Position numbers and translations under genes: made by a program. The notes below the pieces were generated by a model. The model was given only the letters and a program-made list of their open reading frames with translations. It did not search any database and was not told the origin of the DNA. Source: Chitinophaga vietnamensis (GTDB taxonomy: Bacteria > Bacteroidota > Bacteroidia > Chitinophagales > Chitinophagaceae). From it: 64,000 nucleotides of DNA. Shown piece after piece: positions 23,385 through 31,715 of this stretch. How positions within the stretch are numbered: position 1 is the stretch's first letter; the number at the start of each line of letters is the position of its first letter. The stretch spans positions 248,001-312,000 of the forward strand of contig NZ_CABHMS010000001.1 in the NCBI RefSeq assembly GCF_902167635.1, written 5' to 3'.

Positions 23385-24593
23385 ATGCATTCCGGTCAGC
23401 AAATAACAGGAAATAATATACTGGGTTATCATTATGAAGCCTTGCACATTTCGCCTAATGAGTTCATTTTATCTTATAACCAAAAGTATTATAAGATCGG
23501 TGAATCTATTTACCAGATATTGAAAGCCGGCAGTGTGGCGCATAACATGGATGAAATGCACCGCATGATCAACGACGTGCTGCCTATTTCCAGGCCGGAT
23601 CTGGAAGAGATCATAGACGCTAAAATATTGCCCGTGTTCAGGGCGGCTGAAAACCCGGTGGCAGACAGGAGTTCCGGCTTCTGGGTAAAACGGCAGATAT
23701 TGACGGCAGATCAGATCACCGCATTGACTACGCCATTACGCTGGCTGTTCGGAAAGATATTCTACCCCCTGTTCTTTTTTATTTGTTTCGTGAATGTATG
23801 GATGTACCGCCAGTCGCCGGCGGATACTAGCGGCGCTTTTCTTCCGGATAATGAAGTAGCCACCTGGTTTATTTCTTATGCGGCATTGTTTGTAATCATT
23901 TTTTTACACGAATTGGGGCATGCTGCAGCCGCCGTGAAATCCGGTATCCGTGCAAGAAATATCGGGCTGGGATTTTATACGGTATTGCCGGTGATGTACA
24001 CCGATCTTACCGATACCTGGAAGCTCGGAAAATACGATAAGGTGAAAATCAATATGGGCGGAATTTTCATGCAACTGATCGTGAACCTCTTGCTGATGGC
24101 GCTGATAAAGATACGCCCGCAGGATGCGGTGACGGCCATGTCGTGGAAGATCTATGTAGTGAATAATTTCATCATCATCATGAACCTGGTTCCTTTCATG
24201 AAATTTGATGGATACTGGGTCGTATCTGACCTGACAGGCATCCCCAATATGGTGAAAGAGTCCAACCGCTTACTGATAGATGCCGTTACCCGGAAAGGGC
24301 CATTCCCGGAGGAAGACCAGCTTACGCTTCATTACGCGCAGAAAATATTTCTCTATATATATACCGTGTTACGTGTGCTGTTCATTGGCAGTGTTATTTT
24401 CTCTGCATTTGCTTTCATTTATTATTCTGTCTGTAAAACGATCTTGCTGATCAAGTATCTCCCTTACCTGGAACTGAATTTTACCGTAGTGGTGGAGCTG
24501 CTCAAGCGCATCGCTACCATTGTTATCATATTCCTGTTTACGAGGAAGTATAGGAAAATGTTTTTCAGGTTTATCTTAAAAAAAGCAAAATGA
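23385..24593 (+). CDS. M50 membrane zinc metalloprotease with N-terminal PqqD-like domain
   Basis: A 402-residue membrane protein; the ATG at 23385 is preferred over a GTG at 23328, which lies inside the terminator hairpin. Residues about 10-90 (ISPNEFILSYNQKYYKIGES, then YQILKAG, then RPDLEEIIDAKILP) have the strand-strand-winged-helix pattern of PqqD-type RiPP recognition elements. The protease part has HELGH (175-179) and NLVPFMKFDGYW (Asp275), the site-2-protease motifs, among about six transmembrane helices. Such fused M50 proteins occur in peptide-maturation loci (YydH type). It is the likely leader-cleaving protease. Its stop overlaps the hydrolase start (ATGA). Confidence 0.85.
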   Translation: MHSGQQITGNNILGYHYEALHISPNEFILSYNQKYYKIGESIYQILKAGSVAHNMDEMHRMINDVLPISRPDLEEIIDAKILPVFRAAENPVADRSSGFWVKRQILTADQITALTTPLRWLFGKIFYPLFFFICFVNVWMYRQSPADTSGAFLPDNEVATWFISYAALFVIIFLHELGHAAAAVKSGIRARNIGLGFYTVLPVMYTDLTDTWKLGKYDKVKINMGGIFMQLIVNLLLMALIKIRPQDAVTAMSWKIYVVNNFIIIMNLVPFMKFDGYWVVSDLTGIPNMVKESNRLLIDAVTRKGPFPEEDQLTLHYAQKIFLYIYTVLRVLFIGSVIFSAFAFIYYSVCKTILLIKYLPYLELNFTVVVELLKRIATIVIIFLFTRKYRKMFFRFILKKAK

Positions 24594-25339
24594 TACAACA
24601 CATTAACAAACACCATTCGGAATGCCTGGTGTTCTTTAACCCGCTTTGTTCCGATAACTGCTTCTGGAAAAAAAATATTCCGGAAGAGCTGGTAGAGCGA
24701 TTTGAGGTGATCTTGTTTGACTACCCGGGTTACCATTCCCCTTTTGTAAAACTGAATAATTTTAGTGAAGTAGCCGGCTATGTGAGAAGAGAACTGTTAG
24801 GCAAGATCAACAAACCCATGCACCTGATCGGCTACAGCTATGGCGGGCTCCTGATCCAGCACCTGTTGCGCGATACTTACGATAACCTGGCCTCTGTGAT
24901 ATTGGTGGCCTGCGCCAACAAGCTGGCAGCAAGAGATAAAGAGATATTGTCGGTGCTGAAAGGCCTGGCAGAAAATGACCTGTACCTGTTCTGCCGCGCG
25001 CTGACACTGTTTTCTCACAAACCGGCAGAAGTGAACAACAACCCGCTGATGGGACTACAGAAATTTTCTAATCTGAAGCTCTCCGTTACCGACAGCCAGG
25101 CGATTGTACAACAGATCAATCATATCCTGCAGCTGTCCAGTATCCAGCTGCCGAAACAAACGACCAATACCCTGCTGATCTATGGAGAAGAAGATCGTTT
25201 GATAGATACCACTACCATCAGCCAGTTCCGGTCTTACTTCGAGAATTTCAGTATGGTGGAGATGCCCGGTGAATCCCATATTGTAGACCAGGACCAGCTA
25301 TTTCATCATGTTACTGAATTTTTAAAATTACAATCATGA
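24590..25339 (+). CDS. Alpha/beta hydrolase (thioesterase-like)
   Basis: A 249-residue hydrolase with the triad Ser83 (GYSYGG elbow), Asp202 (YGEEDRLI) and His230 (GESHIV). FDYPGYHSPF is the oxyanion strand region. In this setting it may be an editing thioesterase that clears stalled chains from the carrier protein, or a hydrolase that releases or trims the acylated product. No signal peptide is present, so it acts in the cytoplasm. It overlaps both neighbours by 4 bp. Confidence 0.8.
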   Translation: MIQHINKHHSECLVFFNPLCSDNCFWKKNIPEELVERFEVILFDYPGYHSPFVKLNNFSEVAGYVRRELLGKINKPMHLIGYSYGGLLIQHLLRDTYDNLASVILVACANKLAARDKEILSVLKGLAENDLYLFCRALTLFSHKPAEVNNNPLMGLQKFSNLKLSVTDSQAIVQQINHILQLSSIQLPKQTTNTLLIYGEEDRLIDTTTISQFRSYFENFSMVEMPGESHIVDQDQLFHHVTEFLKLQS

Positions 25340-26475
25340 ATCATCAACAGTTACGCCTGGAAATTTATGAAGAGCAGCGTTCCTTGTTAAAAACATATGT
25401 TGACAAAAAATGGGATACCCATGATCTGAAGAATTACCATTTTCTGTCTGCCAATTTATCAAAGTGTTTGCCCGCAATAGGAATGGATCAGCACAAAGCG
25501 ATCTATCATGATATCCTTTCCTATCGCGTGTTACAGAGCATTGATACCCGTTTCTACGAACACTTTGACCACATTGATGATTTTGGAGATTTCAATTATG
25601 AAGAGATAAAGACACAGCTGCCTGCGATTTTCGTTTCCTTTCACCTGGGCTCGTTCCGGTCGGCATTGGCTTTCCTCGTGAAGTATCATTTGGATGTTGT
25701 GCTCATCATAGACCCGCTGCCTTATAATACCCAGAAAGATACCATCATAGCACAATATGAAGCCATGAAGCAAAGCTTCGGCTCCAGCTCAGACCTGGTT
25801 ATCTATCCGGCAGACAAGCAAGACCTTTCTGTTCAATTGCTGGACAAGATCGGCAAGCAATATTCTGTGCTGGCTTTTGTAGATGGCAATACCGGTTTTA
25901 ACGGCGCCTTTAACCAGAAGAAAAGCCTGAAGCTCCCTTTCCTGGGTCAGGAAATAGCCATCAGGAAAGGATTGGCCATGCTGGCTTATTACGCAGGAAG
26001 ACCTGTTATCCCTATGCTTTCCTTTTACGACGATCAGCTGAAGCCAAGATGGAAAGTGTTTGATCCGATCATCCCTGACAGAACAAAGGGGGCAGATGAT
26101 TTTTCCAGGGATTGCCTGCAAAAGCTCTTTGCCATATTGGAGGGCGCATTGAAGCAATATTACGCACAATGGGAAGGATGGATCTACCTGCACAAGTTTA
26201 TGGATATATCCGTATTTGAACAGGCCGGCATTGATGAACCTGTGAACGACGATGGCCGTGAGCTGGCAGTGAATCCGAATGCGGGATTCTTTTCGTTTGA
26301 TGAACATTACTATATCCTGAACAAAGAAAATTACCGGATACTGGAAATTACTGCGCAGGTTTTTCTTAATTTGCTGTCAGGAAAAACTGATAGCAACACC
26401 ATCGAAGCGGCAGATCGTACTTTTTTACTATCTAATGGCATCTTGAAAAACCCTACCCGATATGAGAACAATTGA
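25336..26475 (+). CDS. LpxL-like acyltransferase with C-terminal PqqD-like domain
   Basis: A 379-residue protein. The N-terminal 300 residues resemble lipid A lauroyl/myristoyl acyltransferases: FHLGSFRSALAFL matches the catalytic HxxxxE block, with His103 present but the acidic residue replaced by Arg108. FVDGNTGFNG and LPFLGQEIAIRKGLAMLAYYAGRPVIPM match the later blocks. No N-terminal membrane helix is evident. Residues about 313-375 (FSFDEHYYILNKENYRILEI, then FLNLLSGK, then FLLSNGILK) read like a PqqD-type peptide-binding winged helix. The best reading is transfer of an acyl chain from the carrier protein onto the peptides. Homologues that act in aryl-polyene lipid assembly are an alternative. 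Confidence 0.8.
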   Translation: MNHQQLRLEIYEEQRSLLKTYVDKKWDTHDLKNYHFLSANLSKCLPAIGMDQHKAIYHDILSYRVLQSIDTRFYEHFDHIDDFGDFNYEEIKTQLPAIFVSFHLGSFRSALAFLVKYHLDVVLIIDPLPYNTQKDTIIAQYEAMKQSFGSSSDLVIYPADKQDLSVQLLDKIGKQYSVLAFVDGNTGFNGAFNQKKSLKLPFLGQEIAIRKGLAMLAYYAGRPVIPMLSFYDDQLKPRWKVFDPIIPDRTKGADDFSRDCLQKLFAILEGALKQYYAQWEGWIYLHKFMDISVFEQAGIDEPVNDDGRELAVNPNAGFFSFDEHYYILNKENYRILEITAQVFLNLLSGKTDSNTIEAADRTFLLSNGILKNPTRYENN

Positions 26476-27211
26476 CCAAAGATGGCTCAGGATTGCCATC
26501 TACTTTGTAATTGCGCTTTCCTCCTCTTTTCTGTTCAGGTTAAATTTGATTGGCAGTTATGATAACTGGAAGCTGCCAGGCATCCTCTCACTTTATAAAG
26601 GCTGGCTGGAAGGAGCGGGCCCCTTCCTTGGCGCGCTGATAGTTACCTGGCTATTCCGCAGGAAGAGCGAGATGAGCTTCACCGGTATCCTGGGCTCCAG
26701 GAGCTGGCTGATGATGGGCCTTCCGGTATTGCTGCTGCTGATTGTTGGCGTAAATAATGATCAGCAGATCAATCCGCATGTATATGGCCTGAACATGGGT
26801 ATCTGGATCGTAGTATACGGTATCCTGGAAGAAACCGGCTGGCGTGGTTATTTGCAGGATGAATTGAAAGATTATCATCCCGCCTGGAAATATGTGATCG
26901 TAGGCATTTTCTGGTATACCTGGCATCTTACTTTCCTCGGTCATACCAATGTGGTAAATGAACTGGCTATTTTAGCCATACTCATTTTCGCCAGCTATGG
27001 CATTGGCGTTATCGCAGACAGAACGAAATCCATCATTGCAGCAGGTTGTTTTCATATTATCGGGAATATCATGGGCCTCAGCACCGAGATGCAGAAAGCC
27101 TTGTCTATGCAAACAAGGATATGGATACTGTTGGCCTGTGTGCTGGGCTGGGTGCTGTTGATCAGGAATGCGCGGCGGCGTAAAATGGTGGAAGAGCTGA
27201 ATAAGATCTAG
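26462..27211 (+). CDS. CPBP-family intramembrane protease
   Basis: A 249-residue protein with about seven transmembrane helices. The CPBP (Rce1/Abi-like) motifs are EETGWRGYLQDEL near residue 122, FWYTWHLTFLGH near 152 and GCFHIIGNIMG near 196, supplying the Glu-Glu, His and His/Asn of the active site. Such proteins process prenylated or peptide substrates, and many sit in bacteriocin loci as maturation or self-immunity factors. It overlaps the acyltransferase by 14 bp and closes the operon before the hairpin at 27235. Leader cleavage or immunity are both possible. Confidence 0.85.
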   Translation: MRTIDQRWLRIAIYFVIALSSSFLFRLNLIGSYDNWKLPGILSLYKGWLEGAGPFLGALIVTWLFRRKSEMSFTGILGSRSWLMMGLPVLLLLIVGVNNDQQINPHVYGLNMGIWIVVYGILEETGWRGYLQDELKDYHPAWKYVIVGIFWYTWHLTFLGHTNVVNELAILAILIFASYGIGVIADRTKSIIAAGCFHIIGNIMGLSTEMQKALSMQTRIWILLACVLGWVLLIRNARRRKMVEELNKI

Positions 27212-27234
27212 CATATCATCCTTCATAATATAAT

Positions 27235-27263
27235 ACAGCATCCGTTATCATGGCGGGTGCTGT
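27235..27263 (+). terminator. Terminator of the biosynthetic operon
   Basis: Arms ACAGCATCCG and CGGGTGCTGT (one G-T pair), 9-nt loop, followed by GCCGTTTTATATA, 24 bp after the CPBP stop. Confidence 0.65.
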
Positions 27264-27326
27264 GCCGTTTTATATATCCGCGATTTTTCGTAATATTTGT
27301 TATCGCTTGATGTTAAAGCAATACAC

Positions 27327-28352
27327 ATGGAAATAGGCATAGACAGTTTCATCGCTACCGGCGCATATGAAGGACCTTTGAATCCGGCTGAGAATTTACA
27401 GGCAATGGAAAACCTGCTGAGAAAGATTGAGCTGGCCGAGCAGGCAGGCTTGCATGTATTTGGCCTGGGTGAGCATCACCGCAAGGAGTTCCTGGATGCT
27501 GCACCGGCGGTGATATTAGCCGCTGCGGCCGCACGTACCAGCAAGATACGCCTTACGAGCGCCGTTACGGTATTGAGTGCCGCCGACCCCGTGCGGGTAT
27601 TCCAGGAATATGCCACACTTGATATCATCTCCAAAGGTCGCGCAGAAATCGTCGCAGGCCGCGGATCTTTCGTAGATGCGTTCCCGTTATTCGGCCTGAA
27701 CCTCGACGACTACGACGAGTTATTTGCAGAAAAAATCGCATTGCTGCTAAATATCCGGGATCACGAAACCGTGTCCTGGAAAGGCAAGTTCCGGGCGGCG
27801 CTGCGCGAGCAGCCGGTATATCCGCGTCCTTTGCAGGAGCCGCTGCCTATCTGGATCGGCGTGGGCGGCACGCCTGAATCCTTTGTGCGCGCCGGTACGC
27901 TGGGCCTGCCGTTGATGGTAGCCGTTATCGGTGGCGAAACGCATCGCTTCCGCCCATTGGTGGATCTGTATTATAAAGCAGGAGAGAAAGCCGGCCATGC
28001 CCGCGAGCAACTCAAAGTAGGGCTGCACTCGCTGGGCTACGTAGCTGATACTACCGACCAGGCAAGAGATGAATATTTTCCGGGATACCAGCAGATGTTC
28101 GGCAAGATCGGCAAAGAACGTGGCTGGTCGGCGCCCACCCGCGGCCAGTTTGATGCACAGGCCGGACGCACCGGCGCCTACCTGGTAGGCAGCCCGGAAG
28201 AAGTAGCGGAAAAAATACTGCGTCATAGCGAAGCGCTGGGAGGCATATCCCGCCTCACTTTTCAGATGGATAACCCCGGCCTCACACCCGAAAAGGTCAA
28301 TAAATCGATCTCATTGATCGGCGCAAAAGTGATCCCCTTGGTGAATGGGTGA
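27327..28352 (+). CDS. LLM-class flavin-dependent oxidoreductase
   Basis: A 341-residue luciferase-like monooxygenase starting at ATG 27327 (MEIGIDSFIATGAYEG). Motifs HVFGLGEHHRKEFLDAAPAV, SAVTVLSAADPVRVFQEYATLDIISKGRAEIVAGRGSF and PLPIWIGVGGTPESFVRAGTLGLPLMVAVIGG define the family. It would use reduced FMN and oxygen on an unknown substrate. It is separated from the peptide operon by a terminator, so its orientation alone does not make it part of the pathway, although it could be a late oxidase. Confidence 0.88.
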   Translation: MEIGIDSFIATGAYEGPLNPAENLQAMENLLRKIELAEQAGLHVFGLGEHHRKEFLDAAPAVILAAAAARTSKIRLTSAVTVLSAADPVRVFQEYATLDIISKGRAEIVAGRGSFVDAFPLFGLNLDDYDELFAEKIALLLNIRDHETVSWKGKFRAALREQPVYPRPLQEPLPIWIGVGGTPESFVRAGTLGLPLMVAVIGGETHRFRPLVDLYYKAGEKAGHAREQLKVGLHSLGYVADTTDQARDEYFPGYQQMFGKIGKERGWSAPTRGQFDAQAGRTGAYLVGSPEEVAEKILRHSEALGGISRLTFQMDNPGLTPEKVNKSISLIGAKVIPLVNG

Positions 28353-28441
28353 TGAAATCACAACCCCATCACATTTGCACAACAACAAATTATCACTATC
28401 TTGTTACACCAAGATCTTCAATCGTAAAAGTAATCAGAGAT

Positions 28442-29416
28442 ATGCGCAAGAACTTTCTCGCATTCGGCATGAGCTGCCTGATGGCGCTCGGTGCCGGAGC
28501 AACGTCCGCGAATGGAAAACACATCGCTGCACAGCAAACACAACTGGCCGCCGATGCCAAGGCATTGATAGGCCGCTGGGATATCACGATAGATGAAGAA
28601 GGCAAAGCAGTGCCTTCCTGGCTGGAAGTGAAGCTCTCCGGCACCCGCACGCTGGTAGGCTATTTTGTAGGCGCTTCCGGCAGTGCACGCCCGGTGGCAA
28701 AAGTAAATTTCGATAACGGCAAATTCAGTTTCTCCATTCCTCCACAATGGGAAGGTGGCGATAAAGACTTCGTCATCGAAGGGGAACTGGCCGGCGATGG
28801 CATCCAGGGCACCATTGTTACCAGCGAAGGAAAAAAATATAACTGGAAAGGTGTGAAAGCGCCGTTGCTGAAAAGAACAGTAGCGCCGGTATGGGGCAAG
28901 CCCATCAATCTTTTCAACGGTAAAGACCTTGCCGGCTGGCAGATCAAACCAGGCAACCAATGGATCGTGAAGAACGGTATCCTCACCAGCCCGCATTCCG
29001 GTGTGAACCTGGTTTCTGAACAAACCTTCACCGATTTCAAATTGCATGTGGAATTCAGATATCAGAAAGGCAGCAACAGCGGCGTATACCTGAGAGGCCG
29101 TCATGAAGTGCAGATCGAAGACAGCGATAAAGACGCACATCCTTCCAGCGTATTGTTCAGCGGTATCTATGGCTTCATCGCGCCTAGCGAGATCGCTGCT
29201 TTAGGCCCCGATAAATGGCAGTCGTATGATATCACACTCATTGGCCGTATGGTAACAGTAGTGGTGAATGGAAAAACGGTGATCACCAACCAGGAGATCC
29301 CCGGTATCACCGGCGGCGCGCTCGATAGCCACGAAGGTGAGCCCGGACCTATCTACATCCAGGGCGACCACGGACCGATAGAGTTCAGGAAGATCGTGAT
29401 CACTCCCGCCAAATAA
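28442..29416 (+). CDS. Secreted DUF1080 (3-keto-disaccharide hydrolase-like) protein
   Basis: A 324-residue protein starting at ATG 28442 with a signal peptide (MRKNFLAFGMSCLMALGAG). Residues about 35-140 form an all-beta domain (LIGRWDITIDEEGKAVPSWLEV). The C-terminal DUF1080 concanavalin-like domain has the hallmarks NLFNGKDLAGWQI, WIVKNGIL, LHVEFRYQKGSNSGVYLRGRHEVQI and PIEFRKIVI. Relatives hydrolyse 3-keto-glycosides. Followed at 20 bp by a strong terminator. Confidence 0.87.
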   Translation: MRKNFLAFGMSCLMALGAGATSANGKHIAAQQTQLAADAKALIGRWDITIDEEGKAVPSWLEVKLSGTRTLVGYFVGASGSARPVAKVNFDNGKFSFSIPPQWEGGDKDFVIEGELAGDGIQGTIVTSEGKKYNWKGVKAPLLKRTVAPVWGKPINLFNGKDLAGWQIKPGNQWIVKNGILTSPHSGVNLVSEQTFTDFKLHVEFRYQKGSNSGVYLRGRHEVQIEDSDKDAHPSSVLFSGIYGFIAPSEIAALGPDKWQSYDITLIGRMVTVVVNGKTVITNQEIPGITGGALDSHEGEPGPIYIQGDHGPIEFRKIVITPAK

Positions 29417-29435
29417 TAATTTCCGGAGATAAGAG

Positions 29436-29462
29436 AAAGCCTCCCGCAGCGCGGGAGGCTTT
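29436..29462. terminator. Bidirectional terminator
   Basis: A 12-bp stem AAAGCCTCCCGC/GCGGGAGGCTTT, loop AGC, T run after. It serves the DUF1080 gene and the converging peptidoglycan hydrolase gene. Confidence 0.9.
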
Positions 29463-29466
29463 TTTA

Positions 29467-30219
29467 TTATTGGTAGATAATAAATCCTTTTTCGATAGAA
29501 TTGATCTTGCGGGATTCCAGCAGGAATACGCCTTCGCCATCGCGGCTGCCATTATTGTTACTATTACCTTCTATGGTTTCCATGAAGCCGCCATTCACGG
29601 CAGATACAATGCCGGTATGCCCGAAGCCGTTACCATAGCTCCTGATGAAGATGCTGCCCGGAACAATCAGCGAAGGATTGTTCACGGCATCTGCTGTCAG
29701 TATTTTAGTGCCGGTGGTCCTGTTCCAGTGATCAAGGCAGCCGGCGGTTTTCACCAGGGGATTGGGAACGCCGAGCGACTGCGCCGCCTGATCGAAGCAC
29801 CAATACACGAACGCAGCGCACCAGTTATTGCCCGGCGGCGTTCCGGTGCTTGCAAGGAATTGGTTGACCATAGGGCCGCTGTTGCTGCCTGGCGGCACTT
29901 CCATCACGCCGATCTGGCCTTTGGCCACTTCAACGGCTTTGGCTAGCAAAGGCGTAGGTGCTGCAGCAGGCTGGGTTACGGGTGTACCGAATAAAACGGC
30001 CCAGGTAATAGGACCTACTTTACCATCGGCAATCAGCGGGTTGCCATAACTGTCAGTATGAGAAGCCTGGAATTGCTTGACAGCTGCCACCGTTTTGGGA
30101 CCAAAGATACCAGTGCTCTGAAGATCGCCAACACCAAGTTCGGTCAGGCGTTGCTGGATAGCGGTTACAATACTGGCGTCGGTTTCGCCAGCCTTGATAA
30201 CTCTGTTGGGATAATCCAT
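29467..30219 (-). CDS. Peptidoglycan-binding and CHAP-domain cell-wall hydrolase
   Basis: A 250-residue protein. Residues 5-80 are a PG_binding_1 domain (IQQRLTELGVGDLQSTGIFGPKTVAAVKQFQ). Residues about 95-245 are a TIGR02594/CHAP-type amidase domain with the catalytic Cys in NNWCAAFVYWCFDQA and the His in YGNGFGHTGIVSAV. It lacks a signal peptide, as phage or tailocin lysins and some effector enzymes do. No phage genes are near. It stands alone, divergent from the dehalogenase-like gene, with an AT-rich inverted repeat between them. Confidence 0.85.
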   Translation of the reverse strand: MDYPNRVIKAGETDASIVTAIQQRLTELGVGDLQSTGIFGPKTVAAVKQFQASHTDSYGNPLIADGKVGPITWAVLFGTPVTQPAAAPTPLLAKAVEVAKGQIGVMEVPPGSNSGPMVNQFLASTGTPPGNNWCAAFVYWCFDQAAQSLGVPNPLVKTAGCLDHWNRTTGTKILTADAVNNPSLIVPGSIFIRSYGNGFGHTGIVSAVNGGFMETIEGNSNNNGSRDGEGVFLLESRKINSIEKGFIIYQ

Positions 30220-30242
30220 AAGGTTTAATTTTTGGGGTCAGA

Positions 30243-30360
30243 TGTGAATTTACGAATTTATTGATTTACGAATTTAGGGATTTAGGAATTTACGGATTTG
30301 GGAATTTGTTGCCTCAAATCCCTAAATCCGTAAATTCTCAAATCCGTAAATCCGTAAATA
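30243..30360. repeat. AT-rich imperfect inverted repeat (AAATCCCTAAAT family)
   Basis: Iterated AATTTACGGATTT/AATTTAGGGATTT words. The inner arms 30287-30308 and 30315-30336 pair almost perfectly around a short GTTGCC-type loop. It lies in a divergent promoter region, so it cannot be a simple terminator. Confidence 0.75.
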
Positions 30361-30438
30361 TTCTGGTCTAGCTATCAAATAAAATCTGGACTATCCATCT
30401 CTCTCCCTAAAATCAAATCTTTGCATAAATACCAGATT

Positions 30439-31320
30439 ATGCAAACCATCGAAAACAACATCGCTGTAAAAGATAAGCATCCACGGAAAAGCCTGGCTGT
30501 GGCGGGTATTCCGATGAGTTATGTAGATACCGGCAGTGGCGACCCGGTAGTATTCCTGCATGGTAATCCAACATCGTCCTACTTGTGGCGGAACATCATT
30601 CCTTATGTGGCAGATATGGGCCGCTGTCTTGCTCCTGACCTGATCGGTATGGGCGCTTCGGGTAAAGATCCTGCCCGCCGCTATTCTTTCTTCCAGCATG
30701 CCGGCTGGCTTGATGAATGGTTTGATGCCCTCGGTCTTACACAGGTAACGCTGGTGTTGCACGACTGGGGCTCTGCATTGGGCTTCTACTGGGCCTATCG
30801 GCATCCGGAGCGGGTGAAGGCGATCTGCTACATGGAAGCGATGGTGCAACCCCGCCTCTGGAGCGACTTCCCGGCAGGCCGTGATGCTGCCTTCCGCGCA
30901 CTGCGTTCCGAAAAAGGCGTTGAGATGATCATGGAGAATAACTTTTTTATTGAAACGATATTACCTAAAAGTATCCTGCGCACCTTGAGCGAAGAAGAAA
31001 TGGACGCCTACCGCAAACCCTTTCTGGTAAAGGAAGACAGGCTACCTACACTGATGTTTCCAAGGGAGCTGTCGATCGATGGAGAACCGGAAGACATTAC
31101 CAATATGATCACACGTTATGGACAATGGATGGCTGCCACCACTTTCCCGAAATTGCTGATATCCGCTACGCCGGGCGCATTGCTCACTGGCCGTGCACTG
31201 GAATATTGCCGTAGCTGGCCCAATCAGCAGGAGGTGACGGTAAATGGTATTCACTATATACAGGAAGATTCGCCCGCAGAGATCGGAGAAGCGCTGGCCA
31301 GCTTTATCTCTTCCTTATAA
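30439..31320 (+). CDS. Haloalkane-dehalogenase-like alpha/beta hydrolase
   Basis: A 293-residue enzyme starting at ATG 30439 (MQTIENNIAVKDKH). It has the subfamily II haloalkane dehalogenase motifs: HGNPTSSYLWRNIIPYV (the halide-binding Asn), LAPDLIGMGASGKD, and LVLHDWGSALGF with Asp as nucleophile followed by the halide-binding Trp. EDSPAEIGEAL near the C-terminus carries the general-base region. It would hydrolyse carbon-halogen bonds; substrate range cannot be read. No signal peptide and no operon partner. Confidence 0.85.
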   Translation: MQTIENNIAVKDKHPRKSLAVAGIPMSYVDTGSGDPVVFLHGNPTSSYLWRNIIPYVADMGRCLAPDLIGMGASGKDPARRYSFFQHAGWLDEWFDALGLTQVTLVLHDWGSALGFYWAYRHPERVKAICYMEAMVQPRLWSDFPAGRDAAFRALRSEKGVEMIMENNFFIETILPKSILRTLSEEEMDAYRKPFLVKEDRLPTLMFPRELSIDGEPEDITNMITRYGQWMAATTFPKLLISATPGALLTGRALEYCRSWPNQQEVTVNGIHYIQEDSPAEIGEALASFISSL

Positions 31321-31347
31321 GCTTTTTTTTATCCGCGGAAACCATGA

Positions 31348-31375
31348 AGCCCGGCAGGAATAGCTCCGCCGGGCT
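31348..31375 (-). terminator. Hairpin at the end of the ArsR gene
   Basis: Arms AGCCCGGC (31348-31355) and GCCGGGCT (31368-31375) overlap the ArsR stop codon. On the reverse strand an A/T-rich stretch follows at some distance. It could serve both converging transcripts. Confidence 0.45.
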
Positions 31376-31715
31376 ATTTCTTTTTCACCTGTTTGCGGTG
31401 ATGGTTTTTGAGAAAATTTTCCAGGCTTTGCAATTGGCTGTGCCAGTATACTTCAAAATAGTTAAGCCAGGATTCCAGCTCTTTAAAACCTTCCTGCCGC
31501 AGCTCGCAATAACGCTCCCGGCCCTGGTCGGTGATGCGGACAAACCCCGCTTGCGACAATACTTTGATGTGCTTGGACACTGCTGGTCTGCTGATGTTGA
31601 AATTGTCGGCAATCGTGTTGATGCTCTGCTTTTCTTTTGAAAGCAGCATCAGTATCTCCCGCCTGTTCGGATCGGAGAGCGCCTGGAAACAATCGATGCT
31701 ATCGGCTTTGTTCAT
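31374..31715 (-). CDS. ArsR-family transcriptional regulator
   Basis: A 113-residue winged-helix protein from the ATG at 31715 (MNKADSIDCFQALSDPNRREIL). The recognition region SRPAVSKHIKVLSQAGFV and the wing DQGRERYCELRQEGFKEL are typical, and there is no metal site. It overlaps the upstream SRPBCC gene by 17 bp, so the pair is cotranscribed from about 32180. Twin palindromes in that promoter (32160-32203) are the likely autoregulatory operators. Confidence 0.88.
   Translation of the reverse strand: MNKADSIDCFQALSDPNRREILMLLSKEKQSINTIADNFNISRPAVSKHIKVLSQAGFVRITDQGRERYCELRQEGFKELESWLNYFEVYWHSQLQSLENFLKNHHRKQVKKK

Noticed and set aside
23328-24593. GTG start at 23328 for the M50 protease
   Set aside because: It lies within the terminator hairpin 23318-23353 and would add a hydrophobic stretch ahead of the soluble recognition-like domain; ATG 23385 fits.
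16122-27211. Standard flexirubin/aryl-polyene cluster
   Set aside because: Shares the KS/CLF/KR/DH/ligase core, but is far shorter, has one ACP, no aromatic-precursor, dialkylresorcinol or transport genes, and has the peptide array and peptide-recognition-like domains those clusters lack. A diverged relative of the core remains likely.
27327-28352. Flavin monooxygenase as a member of the peptide operon
   Set aside because: A hairpin and 115 bp separate it from the CPBP gene, and no shared regulatory site is seen; it could still act on the product.
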